Source: Candidatus Portnoyibacteriota bacterium | Lineage (GTDB): Bacteria; Patescibacteriota; Minisyncoccia; Portnoybacterales; GWB1-42-6 | Length of the DNA: 33,641 nt | Assembly (NCBI GenBank): GCA_016208745.1 | Contig: JACQXN010000024.1 | Span: 1 to 33,641, forward strand | Reading direction: 5' to 3' | Program-made: the position numbers and the translations under genes | Part shown: positions 26,307 through 33,641 of the stretch, one piece after another | Numbering within the stretch: position 1 is the first letter of the stretch | Layout: every line of letters begins with the position of its first letter | The notes under the pieces: generated by a model | Databases searched by the model: none | What the model was told of the DNA's origin: nothing | The model's input: only the letters and a program-made list of their open reading frames with translations

Positions 26307-27005
26307 ATGAATCAAAAAGGCATTTCAAAAATCGGTATTGGAGTTGCCGTAGCTGTTATTGCAATTGGCGCGGTGCTTTATTTTGCTTTTGATAGAAAAT
26401 CGGAAGATTTAAAGAGCGCGTCTATTCTTGAGACTCAATCTGTCCCTCAAGGGCAATCAAGCGAGGCAGCTAAAATTTCAGAGCCGCAAAATATAAATAA
26501 TAACGAATCGCAGCCAGCAAAAAACAATATGCACACTATCACCATTGAAACAAATCTAGGAGAAATTAAAATTCAAACTTATGACGCTGACGCGCCAAAG
26601 ACCGTGCAAAATTTCATCTCTTTGGCGGGAAAAGGATTTTATGATAATTTAACTTTTCATCGGGTTATAGACGGATTTATGATCCAGGGCGGCGATCCCA
26701 ATGGCAATGGTTCGGGCGGGCCGGGCTATCAATTTGAGGATGAGCTCAATCCTGAAACCGAGTCATATAAAGCTGGTTATAAAAAGGGAGTGGTCGCAAT
26801 GGCTAATGCCGGACCCGACACAAATGGCAGCCAGTTTTTTATTATGGTGGCCGATTATCCGTTGCAAAAAAACTATAGCATTTTTGGTAAAGTTATTAGC
26901 GGTCAGGAAGTGGCTGACAAAATCGCTAAGGTCGCCAAAGATTCAAATGACAGGCCGCTTGAACCGGTGGTTATGAAAAAAGTGACAGTTCAAGAAAATA
27001 AATAG
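26307..27005 (+). CDS. membrane-anchored cyclophilin-type peptidyl-prolyl isomerase
   Basis: N-terminal TM; ITIETNLGEIKIQTYDADAPKTVQNFISLAGKGFYDNLTFHRVIDGFMIQGGDPNGNGSGGPGY; NGSQFFIM. Confidence 0.94.
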   Translation: MNQKGISKIGIGVAVAVIAIGAVLYFAFDRKSEDLKSASILETQSVPQGQSSEAAKISEPQNINNNESQPAKNNMHTITIETNLGEIKIQTYDADAPKTVQNFISLAGKGFYDNLTFHRVIDGFMIQGGDPNGNGSGGPGYQFEDELNPETESYKAGYKKGVVAMANAGPDTNGSQFFIMVADYPLQKNYSIFGKVISGQEVADKIAKVAKDSNDRPLEPVVMKKVTVQENK

Positions 27006-27023
27006 TTTAAAGCATTAACTGAA

Positions 27024-27118
27024 CTGTCATCCCGAACTTGATTCGGGATCCAGAGATAAAAAACCTGGATTCCCGCTGGAGTTTATCCCGTACCACAATA
27101 CGGGGCGGGAATGACAGA
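27024..27118. repeat. REP-like palindromes (TGTCATCCCGAACTTGATTCGGGATCCAG and CTGGATTCCCGC...GCGGGAATGACAG)
   Basis: Same families as 3869-3897 and 16247-16276. Confidence 0.75.
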
Positions 27119-27123
27119 GTGTC

Positions 27124-28284
27124 ATGGACTACAACAAACAATCTCTATCTCTTCATAAAAAACTAAAAGGCAAACTGGAGGTTTGTTCTAAAACTCCGCT
27201 GGAAACAAAAGACGATTTGTCTATTGCTTATACTCCCGGTGTAGCTGAAGTCTGCAAACTAATTGCCAAAAATAAAAAGAATGTTTTTTCGTATACTATG
27301 AAAGCCAATACCGTTGCAGTTGTTACTGACGGTTCGGCTGTTTTGGGGCTTGGCAATATCGGGCCCGAAGCCGCTCTGCCGGTTATGGAGGGCAAGGCGG
27401 TTTTATTTAAGGAATTTGGCGGAGTTGATGCTGTTCCAATTTGTCTTAACACGCAGGAAACAGATAAAATAGTTGAAGCGGTAAAATTAATCGCGCCGGT
27501 TTTTGGCGGGATAAATTTAGAAGATATTTCTGCGCCGCGCTGTTTTGAAGTCGAGGAGCGGTTAAAAAAAGAATTGGATATTCCGGTTTTTCATGATGAT
27601 CAGCACGGCACAGCGATTGTTACTTTAGCCGCGCTTCTTAATGCTCTAAAAGTAGTCAGAAAAAGTATTGCGGACATAAAGGTGGTGATAAACGGCGCGG
27701 GCTCGGCGGCCTTGGCGATTGCCGCTATATTATTGAGAGCAGGGGTTTTGGGAAAAAATATGTTTGTGATTGACAGCAAAGGAATGCTTTGTGAAGGCAG
27801 GGAAGGGATGAATATTTATAAACAAAGGATAGCCAAGCAGACAAATCTTAAAAAAATCTGCGGCAGGATTGAGGATGCGATTGCGGGCGCCGATGTTTTT
27901 ATCGGTGTTTCGGTGGCTGATGTTTTGCGGCCTGAATGGATTGAGATGATGGCGGAAAACCCGATTGTTTTTGCGATGGCTAATCCCAACCCCGAAATTA
28001 GTTTTGAGGCGGCCAAAAAAACAAAAATCGCTATTTTTGGCACTGGCCGTTCCGATTACCCAAATCAAATAAATAATGTTCTGGCTTTTCCGGGAATTTT
28101 CAGAGGCGTCTTTGATATTAAAGCTCGAGCCATAACCGAAGAAATGAAACTGGCCGCGGCCAAAGCGATTGCCAATTTAGTTTCCAAAAAAGAACTCTCA
28201 AAAGATTTCATTATTCCAAGCCCGTTTGATAAACGCGTTTGTCCGGCGGTGGCCGGGGCGGTTAAGAAGGCGTATAGGAAGTAG
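27124..28284 (+). CDS. NAD(P)-dependent malic enzyme
   Basis: LSIAYTPGVAEVCKLI, TDGSAVLGLGNIGPEAALPVMEGKAVLFKEFGGVDAVPICL, FHDDQHGTAIVTLAALLNAL, INGAGSAALAIA. Confidence 0.95.
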   Translation: MDYNKQSLSLHKKLKGKLEVCSKTPLETKDDLSIAYTPGVAEVCKLIAKNKKNVFSYTMKANTVAVVTDGSAVLGLGNIGPEAALPVMEGKAVLFKEFGGVDAVPICLNTQETDKIVEAVKLIAPVFGGINLEDISAPRCFEVEERLKKELDIPVFHDDQHGTAIVTLAALLNALKVVRKSIADIKVVINGAGSAALAIAAILLRAGVLGKNMFVIDSKGMLCEGREGMNIYKQRIAKQTNLKKICGRIEDAIAGADVFIGVSVADVLRPEWIEMMAENPIVFAMANPNPEISFEAAKKTKIAIFGTGRSDYPNQINNVLAFPGIFRGVFDIKARAITEEMKLAAAKAIANLVSKKELSKDFIIPSPFDKRVCPAVAGAVKKAYRK

Positions 28285-28290
28285 TACAAT

Positions 28291-28997
28291 ATGAGTCCCG
28301 ATTTAGAACTTAAAATAGATATCAAATCGGATATTGAAAATGCCAAAAGTTTTGTCAGAGGCGGTAGTTTTATTGATTGGTTTTTGCCTTCGGATTTGAG
28401 ATATATAAAAGATAAAAAACTCACGCCTTCTAAAAGAGATAAAATTATTACAGAATACACAAAAGAAGTTTATAAAACAAAGGAAAAAGAAATAATAAAA
28501 GACGTTGAGGATACAAAAAGACGATGGGCAATGGTCAAGGATAGATTTTATAGAATCACGGACGATATTTTTTATGGGTACGATTGGCCAAAAGGAAAAT
28601 ATACTGGTTCCGCTTCTATCTATTTAATGTTTCCCAGAGATATAAAAGAGAAATTTTTTTCTTTCCGTATTCAAAAACCAGGCAGGATCCAATTAGGGTA
28701 ATCGCTCATGAAATGCTGCACTTTATCTTTTTTGATTTTATTAAAAAGAGATACGGGATTGAAGAAAATACCAAATTCAAGGGTAAAGATGCAAAATATG
28801 TTTGGCGAGTTTCTGAGACTTTCAACACAACAATAGAAAACTGGAAGCCATATAAAGACATACTTAATATCAAAATCAGTCACAAGTCTTATCCCGGATG
28901 CGGGAGAATGTATGCATCTATGAAGAAACAATGGTTCTCAAAGCAAGACATTAATGAATTTTTGGATAAATGGTTATTAAGGGGAAAATTTAGATGA
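28291..28997 (+). pseudogene. putative HExxH metallopeptidase-like protein split by a -1 frameshift at a T7 run
   Basis: Frame 1 (28291-28701) ends shortly after AAATTTTTTTC; frame 0 continues FFFPYSKTRQDPIRVIAHEMLHFIFFDFIKKRYG with HEMLH. Confidence 0.5.
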
Positions 28998-29965
28998 TCC
29001 CATATTTTATTTTTGATTCTTTCCAAATCGGCCCTTTGAAATTTTACAGCTGGGGCGTTTTTATCGCCCTGGCTTTTTTAGTCGGATTGATTTTGAGCTT
29101 GAAGCAAGGGAAAAAAGTTGGCGTTGGAGCACAGAAGACTTTTAATTTAATAATTTTTGTTTATCTTGGCGCGATAATCGGGGCGAGATTATTTTATGTT
29201 CTGCAATGGCCATCGGAATTTTTAAAGAATCCTTTGGAGTTTTTTAAGTTTGGCGATGGGGGGCTGATGTTTTATGGCGGGCTTTTTGGGGGAGCTATGG
29301 CGGGGTGGCTATATTTGAGGAGGATTAAGGTTCAGGCAAAATCTCCCCTAGCCCCTCCCCGTATCAAGTACGAGGCAGGCTCTAAAGGAGGGGAATTGCT
29401 CCCTCCCTCTAGGGAGGGCTGGGGAGGATTTTTTTTGTTAGATGCTCTTGCGCCGATAGTTCCTCTTTGTATGGCTATTGGCCGTATCGGTTGTCTTTTA
29501 ATTAATGATCATCTGGGTGCAATAACTTCTTTGCCTTGGGCGATTCAATGGCCCGATGGTTATTTGCGTCATCCTGTCGCGCTTTATCTAATTTTATTTG
29601 ATTTGGCACTGGCAGGGTTTTTGTGGTGGCGGAGGAAGAGGACATTGTGCCTCCCCTCCTCAGCTGAGGAGGGGGTAGGGGGAGGTGTTGAAAAAAATCA
29701 ACACCCCACCTTAATCCTCCCCTCATCTGAGGGGAGGAGGGGTATATTTTATATTTCCCAGTTTTTTCTTTTTCTAATTCTCTATCCCCTCGGCCGATTT
29801 TTATTAGATTTCACGCGGGATATAGATGCTGACCCGCATTATTGGGGATTGGCGGTGAGTCAGTGGATATCATTGTTTTTCTTAACCTACTTTTTGTGCC
29901 GACAAAAAGTTTGCCGCTTTTTTAGCAGTAAAAAAGCGGCGGAAAAAACTGCGCCCAGAGCGTAA
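28994..29965 (+). CDS. lgt: prolipoprotein diacylglyceryl transferase with repeat-derived insertions
   Basis: GPLKFYSWGVFIALAFLVG, GARLFYVLQWP, GGLMFYGGLFGG, IGRIGCLLINDHLG, HPVALYLILFDLALAGFLW, GRFLLDFTRD. Confidence 0.92.
   Translation: MIPYFIFDSFQIGPLKFYSWGVFIALAFLVGLILSLKQGKKVGVGAQKTFNLIIFVYLGAIIGARLFYVLQWPSEFLKNPLEFFKFGDGGLMFYGGLFGGAMAGWLYLRRIKVQAKSPLAPPRIKYEAGSKGGELLPPSREGWGGFFLLDALAPIVPLCMAIGRIGCLLINDHLGAITSLPWAIQWPDGYLRHPVALYLILFDLALAGFLWWRRKRTLCLPSSAEEGVGGGVEKNQHPTLILPSSEGRRGIFYISQFFLFLILYPLGRFLLDFTRDIDADPHYWGLAVSQWISLFFLTYFLCRQKVCRFFSSKKAAEKTAPRA
29338..29436. repeat. double-hairpin repeat element within lgt
   Basis: aaatctcccctagcccctcccc...ggggaattgctCCCTCCCTctAGGGAGGGctggggaggattttt; encodes AKSPLAPPRIKYEAGSKGGELLPPSREGWGGFF. 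Confidence 0.75.
29649..29743. repeat. second repeat element within lgt, related to the interior of the 5266-5413 element
   Basis: CCTCCCCTCCTCAGCTGAGGAGGGGG...tcaacaccccaccttaatCCTCCCCTCAtcTGAGGGGAGGAGG. Confidence 0.75.
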
Positions 29966-30103
29966 AAATTTAATAAAATCGGATTCGCCTCGCTAAATTT
30001 GCTATGCACAACGCCCCAACCTTACGGTCGGGGCCCCACCACAGCACGCAAATTTTACGCTCGGCTTATCGCGATTTTATTAATAAATTTTTCGCTATAG
30101 GCG
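29876..30103. repeat. long structured palindromic element, copy 2, overlapping the lgt 3' end
   Basis: tttttcttaacctactttttgtgccgacaaaaagt matches copy 1; arms aaaatttaataaaatcgg...taaatttgc / gcaaattttacgc...cgattttattaataaattttt. Confidence 0.7.
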
Positions 30104-30132
30104 GATAAATTATTAAAAGGACGTTTATTGCC

Positions 30133-30160
30133 TTGACTTTATTTTCAGAGCTAATATATT
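30133..30160 (+). promoter_or_regulatory. putative promoter of a candidate ncRNA
   Basis: TTGACT (30133-30138), 16-nt spacer, TATATT (30155-30160). Confidence 0.5.
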
Positions 30161-30315
30161 GAATGTAGCGCTGGCTTCTGGTAGCCGCCGAGCTTAATGA
30201 GTGGCCAAAAATAGGCTTCCTATAAAAATTAAAGTTTATTAAGGAAGGCTTTATAGACGACACAGTCGCAGAAGTCGGCTTCATTGCCGGGCTCCTATCA
30301 AAGGGAGCCCTTTTT
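30161..30315 (+). ncRNA. candidate structured small RNA, family not identified
   Basis: Promoter upstream, closing stem AATG.AGC...CTTCTG / CAGAAG...GCTTCATT, internal stem CTTCCT/AGGAAG, terminator GGGCTCCtatcaaagGGAGCCCttttt. Confidence 0.45.
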
Positions 30316-30357
30316 CTTTTCTAGACCTCGTTTGGTTTAAATGATAGAATATTATTA

Positions 30358-31431
30358 ATGAGCCAAACTATCTTAATTTTTCTTTTAATTTTTGCTGGCG
30401 CGGCGATTGGCGTTCCGGTTTATTTTTTATTGCGTAAACAAAAGCCCGAAAAGGACGAAACTCCAAATCAGGCGATTTTAATGATGCAGGAGCAATTAAA
30501 AGAAATAAGGCAGACATTGGATTCAAAAATGGGCGAGACAACAAGGGTTTTAAGCAACACGGCTGAGCTTTCGCAGAGGCAGCATTCGGAACGCATTCAG
30601 ACCGAAAGGGCTTTAACAGAAAAAATAACAAGACTGGAAGAGACAAGCAAGCAGGTGGTTGGTTTTGCCGACCAGCTGCAGGATTTGCAGGATATTTTAC
30701 AGAATCCAAAACACAGAGGGGTGCTTGGCGAATATTATCTGGAAACGGTTTTAAAAAATGTTTTGCCGCCAAAAAATTATCAGATGCAATACGGATTTAA
30801 AAACGGCGATATTGTTGACGCCGTTGTTTTTGTTAAAGAAAAGATAATTCCCATTGATTCAAAATTTTCCTTGGAAAACTATAATCGCATTTTGCAGGAA
30901 AGAGACGAGAGCCGCAAGGAGGACTTGGAGAAGCAGTTTAAATCCGATTTAAAAATAAGGATTGATGAAACAGCAAAATATATCAGGCCCCAAGAGGGAA
31001 CAATGGATTTTGCGTTTATGTTCATTCCGGCCGAAGGAATTTATTATGATTTATTAATAAATCAGGTCGGCGCAGTCAAAGTTAACACGCGCGATTTAAT
31101 AGAATACGCTTTTAAAGAAAAACACGTGATTATTGTTTCGCCAACTTCATTCTTTGCTTATCTCCAAACGGTTATGCAAGGCCTGCGCGCTTTGCAGATT
31201 GAAGAGTCAGCCAAAGAAATCAGAAAATACGTTGAAATGCTTCAGAAACATCTTTTGAGCTACGAAGATTATTTAAAAAGACTGGGCAATAATTTGGGCA
31301 CGACGGTTAATATGTATAACAAAGCCTACAAGGAATTTAGCAAGGTTGATAAAGATGTGGTGAAAATAACGGGCAAGGCGCAAGACATAGAGCCAATGCA
31401 AATTGAAGGACCGAGCGAGGAGGAGGAATAA
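30358..31431 (+). CDS. rmuC: DNA recombination protein RmuC
   Basis: N-terminal TM, coiled coil, RGVLGEYYLETVLKNVLPPKNYQMQYGFKNGDIVDAVV, IPIDSKFSLENY, AFMFIPAEGIYYDLL. Confidence 0.93.
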   Translation: MSQTILIFLLIFAGAAIGVPVYFLLRKQKPEKDETPNQAILMMQEQLKEIRQTLDSKMGETTRVLSNTAELSQRQHSERIQTERALTEKITRLEETSKQVVGFADQLQDLQDILQNPKHRGVLGEYYLETVLKNVLPPKNYQMQYGFKNGDIVDAVVFVKEKIIPIDSKFSLENYNRILQERDESRKEDLEKQFKSDLKIRIDETAKYIRPQEGTMDFAFMFIPAEGIYYDLLINQVGAVKVNTRDLIEYAFKEKHVIIVSPTSFFAYLQTVMQGLRALQIEESAKEIRKYVEMLQKHLLSYEDYLKRLGNNLGTTVNMYNKAYKEFSKVDKDVVKITGKAQDIEPMQIEGPSEEEE

Positions 31432-31432
31432 T

Positions 31433-31522
31433 TTTAAAATCCAAATCCCTCCCAACCTCCCCTTAAAAAGGGAGGAGCCGTTCCCTCCTTTTTAAAGGAG
31501 GGTCAGGGTGGATTTTTTGATT
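31433..31522. repeat. double-hairpin palindromic element
   Basis: aaaatccaaatccctcccaacCTCCCCTTaaaAAGGGAGGag...CCCTCCTTTttAAAGGAGGGtcagggtggatttttt. Confidence 0.75.
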
Positions 31523-31530
31523 TCGTTCTC

Positions 31531-32568
31531 ATGCTTTATCTTAGGCCTCTAATTTTTTCTTTCATTCTTACCTGCGCTTTTGTGCCGCTCATTTATTGGG
31601 CGGCTATTAAATTTTTAAAATGGCCGAATAGGCCGCGCGATATTCACAAAGGCGCTGTGCCCAGAATTGGCGGAGTGGCCTTAATAATTGTTTTTTGGTT
31701 GGCAGTTTTTTTAGATAAAAACTTAATAATTGATAAGCCGCTTTGGGGATTATTTATTGGCTCAATAGTTATTTTGATTTTTGGCATCTGGGATGATTTA
31801 AAAGATTTAAAGCCAAAAATTCAGCTGGCTGTTCAGGCGTTGCTAGCCTTAATTATTATTGGCGCTGGCGTTTCAATTAGTTACATAAGAAATCCTTTCG
31901 GCGGGGAGATTAGACTAGACCAGTGGCAACTAACAATAGGCGATAGCCATTTTTCAATAATCGGAGCAGTATTTATTATCGCCTGGATTATTTTGATAAT
32001 TAATATAATTAATTGGCTTGACGGCTTAGATGGTTTAGCGGGCGGAGTTTCTCTGATTGGATTTGTGGCGATATTTTTATTGAGCATTTCATCAATTATT
32101 AATCAGCCGCCGATCGGAATTTTAAGTATTGTTTTGGTTGGCGCGCTTTTGGGATTTTTAATTTTTAATTTCCCGCGAAAGCGCGGAAGTATAATTTTTC
32201 TTGGCACTTCAGGCAGTGTATTTCTAGGTTTTATGCTCGGTTCATTAAGCATACTTTCTGGCAGTAAGGTTGCTACCGCTCTTTTGGTTTTGGGGCTCGC
32301 GGTTTTGGATGCTTTTTGGGTTATCTGGCAGAGGATAAAAAATAAAGCTCCGATTTGGAAAGGCGATAATCGTCATCTCCACCACCAGTTATTAAGGGCT
32401 GGCTTATCGCAAAAGCAGGTTGTTATTCTATTTTGGCTAGTAAGCGCCGCTTTTGGGGCCATTGCCTTAATTTCAGGGACTCAAGGCAAACTCCTTGCAT
32501 TTTTAGGGCTTTGTGCTATAATGGGTTCAATTGTTTTTACTGTAAAAAAACTAAAAAATATTCCCTGA
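31531..32568 (+). CDS. WecA/TagO/MraY-family polyprenyl-phosphate glycosyl-1-phosphate transferase
   Basis: IPRIGG-like AVPRIGGVALI, GIWDDLKDL, NIINWLDGLDGLAGGVSLI, FLGTSGSVFLGFMLG, DNRHLHHQLLRAGLSQKQ; multi-TM. Confidence 0.92.
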   Translation: MLYLRPLIFSFILTCAFVPLIYWAAIKFLKWPNRPRDIHKGAVPRIGGVALIIVFWLAVFLDKNLIIDKPLWGLFIGSIVILIFGIWDDLKDLKPKIQLAVQALLALIIIGAGVSISYIRNPFGGEIRLDQWQLTIGDSHFSIIGAVFIIAWIILIINIINWLDGLDGLAGGVSLIGFVAIFLLSISSIINQPPIGILSIVLVGALLGFLIFNFPRKRGSIIFLGTSGSVFLGFMLGSLSILSGSKVATALLVLGLAVLDAFWVIWQRIKNKAPIWKGDNRHLHHQLLRAGLSQKQVVILFWLVSAAFGAIALISGTQGKLLAFLGLCAIMGSIVFTVKKLKNIP

Positions 32569-32650
32569 GCAAGCGAACGAAGAGAGCGCGTCGAAGGGTT
32601 CGTGGAGCCTTCGACTGTGCGTCCCGCAAAGGCGTGACGCTTCGCTCAGG
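32563..32650. repeat. nested palindromic repeat (CCCTGAGC...GTCGAAGG...CCTTCGAC...CGCTCAGG)
   Basis: Outer CCTGAGCAAGCG / CGCTTCGCTCAGG, inner GTCGAAGG / CCTTCGAC. The upstream gene's TGA stop lies in CCCTGAGC. Confidence 0.75.
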
Positions 32651-32655
32651 CGATA

Positions 32656-32976
32656 ATGAATATGCAATTTGCCGTAATTAAGACTGGCGGAAAGCAATAT
32701 AAGGTTTCTCCCGGCCAAAAAATTAAAATAGAAAAATTAGACGCTCCTGAAAAAGGGGGCGTGGTTTTTGATGAGGTTTTATTGGTTGGTGATGATAAAG
32801 AAACCAAAATCGGCCAACCATTTATTAAGGGCGCCAAAGTTGAAGGGAAAATTCTGGAGCAGGGGAGAAATAAAAAGATTATTGTTTATAAGTATAAGTC
32901 TAAAAAAAGATATCAGGTTAAACGCGGTCATAGGCAGCCGTTTACGATGGTGGAGATTAAAAAAATTGTTGTATAA
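32656..32976 (+). CDS. rplU: 50S ribosomal protein L21
   Basis: MQFAVIKTGGKQYKVSPGQKIKIEKLD...KKRYQVKRGHRQPFTMVEIKKI. Confidence 0.96.
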   Translation: MNMQFAVIKTGGKQYKVSPGQKIKIEKLDAPEKGGVVFDEVLLVGDDKETKIGQPFIKGAKVEGKILEQGRNKKIIVYKYKSKKRYQVKRGHRQPFTMVEIKKIVV

Positions 32977-33016
32977 TTTTTCAGTTCCTAAAATAAAAAA
33001 TAGGAGGTAAGGGATT

Positions 33017-33457
33017 ATGAAGGTAGAATGTGATTGCCGTTTCACAAAAAAATTGCTAGCTGGCCAGGAAGTGCGATTGAAACCTGGCATTCCAGGAAAG
33101 CTAGAAATCTGTGCTCTTTGCGGCAGTTATTCTGCGAGGATAAGTAGGCGCGGTTTTAAGAGGGGGGCTATTGGAAGAATTCGTCTCAATCAATACCAGG
33201 TAGAGCCAACCTCGGAGGATTATCAAAAAAGAAAAGCAATGTTAGAAAGCTATGGCTGGGAGGAAATCTGCGTTGAGCGGGGATGGGCGCCGAGCTACGA
33301 GTCCCCATATCGTTGGTATTTGGGTTGGTGGCATCATTTATTGACTGCCAGAGACTTTAAGTATGTCCAGACAATTGAAGAGGCTCAGCGTTTGGACGAC
33401 GAATATCGGCAGGCGATGTTTGAAAAAAACTTTTTTCAGTCAAGGAATACTTTGTGA
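33017..33457 (+). CDS. hypothetical protein with N-terminal Cys pairs
   Basis: taggaggt SD; CDC and CALCG motifs; no family recognised. Confidence 0.6.
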   Translation: MKVECDCRFTKKLLAGQEVRLKPGIPGKLEICALCGSYSARISRRGFKRGAIGRIRLNQYQVEPTSEDYQKRKAMLESYGWEEICVERGWAPSYESPYRWYLGWWHHLLTARDFKYVQTIEEAQRLDDEYRQAMFEKNFFQSRNTL

Positions 33458-33473
33458 TTAAGCATAAAAAACA

Positions 33474-33500
33474 CCCCCGACCACTCGGTCGCGGGGTTTC
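33474..33500 (+). terminator. terminator-like hairpin
   Basis: aCCCCCGACCactcGGTCGCGGGGttt. Confidence 0.65.
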
Positions 33501-33599
33501 TAATTACTTGATAAACCGCCGGCTTTAGCCGGCGTGTGCGTTTAAAGCGTAGCTCGCGGATATATAATAAAATCACCGCCCAAGGAAGGAGGTGATTTT

Positions 33600-33641
33600 A
33601 TGTTTTCCAATCGAAGATTATATCAATTGGACCACTGCACA
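33600..33641 (+). CDS. 5' end of a CDS truncated by the window edge (MFSNRRLYQLDHCT...)
   Basis: Near-perfect SD aaggaggtgat just upstream of the ATG. Confidence 0.55.
   Translation, partial: MFSNRRLYQLDHCT

Noticed and set aside
27730-28068. Minus-strand ORFs opposite the malic enzyme
   Set aside because: Antisense shadow ORFs; the plus-strand gene is clear.
32433-32681. 82-aa ORF across the palindromic repeat before rplU
   Set aside because: Composed of the end of the transferase gene out of frame plus the repeat; rplU starts inside it.

Overview
This 33.6 kb window is gene-dense, AT-rich and almost entirely plus-strand. Gene content and style (small genome-type gene set, many dispersed hairpin repeats) suggest a CPR/Patescibacteria (Parcubacteria-like) genome; that lineage call is inference. 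Recognisable core genes: obg, bipA/typA, a LysM-RlpA protein, uppS, pcm, mltG, rplJ-rplL with an L10-type leader, mraZ-rsmH-ftsL-like-ftsI-murF, purD, cyclophilin PPIase, malic enzyme, lgt, rmuC, a WecA/MraY-like transferase and rplU. The most unusual region is an apparent operon at 10587-14647: a protein made of five homing-endonuclease-associated-type repeats, a ParB-like protein, and a 714-aa ORF that joins a complete primary-type sigma70 factor (regions 1.1-4) to RNase III plus dsRBD. The RNase III part has a Ser at one conserved metal-ligand Asp and an in-frame internal SD/ATG. A frameshift-split Mu Gam-like gene lies just upstream. Second, 17996-18375 holds a nested tRNA arrangement: one intact tRNA-Val lies between the halves of a second tRNA, which lie between the halves of a third, and an 84-bp hairpin element interrupts the outermost D-arm. 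Other points: an unannotated 49-aa metallothionein-like ORF, a divergent serpin-like protein, several families of palindromic elements (some in frame inside lgt and bipA), and a candidate structured ncRNA upstream of rmuC. No searches or folding programs were run; all family calls come from motif reading.
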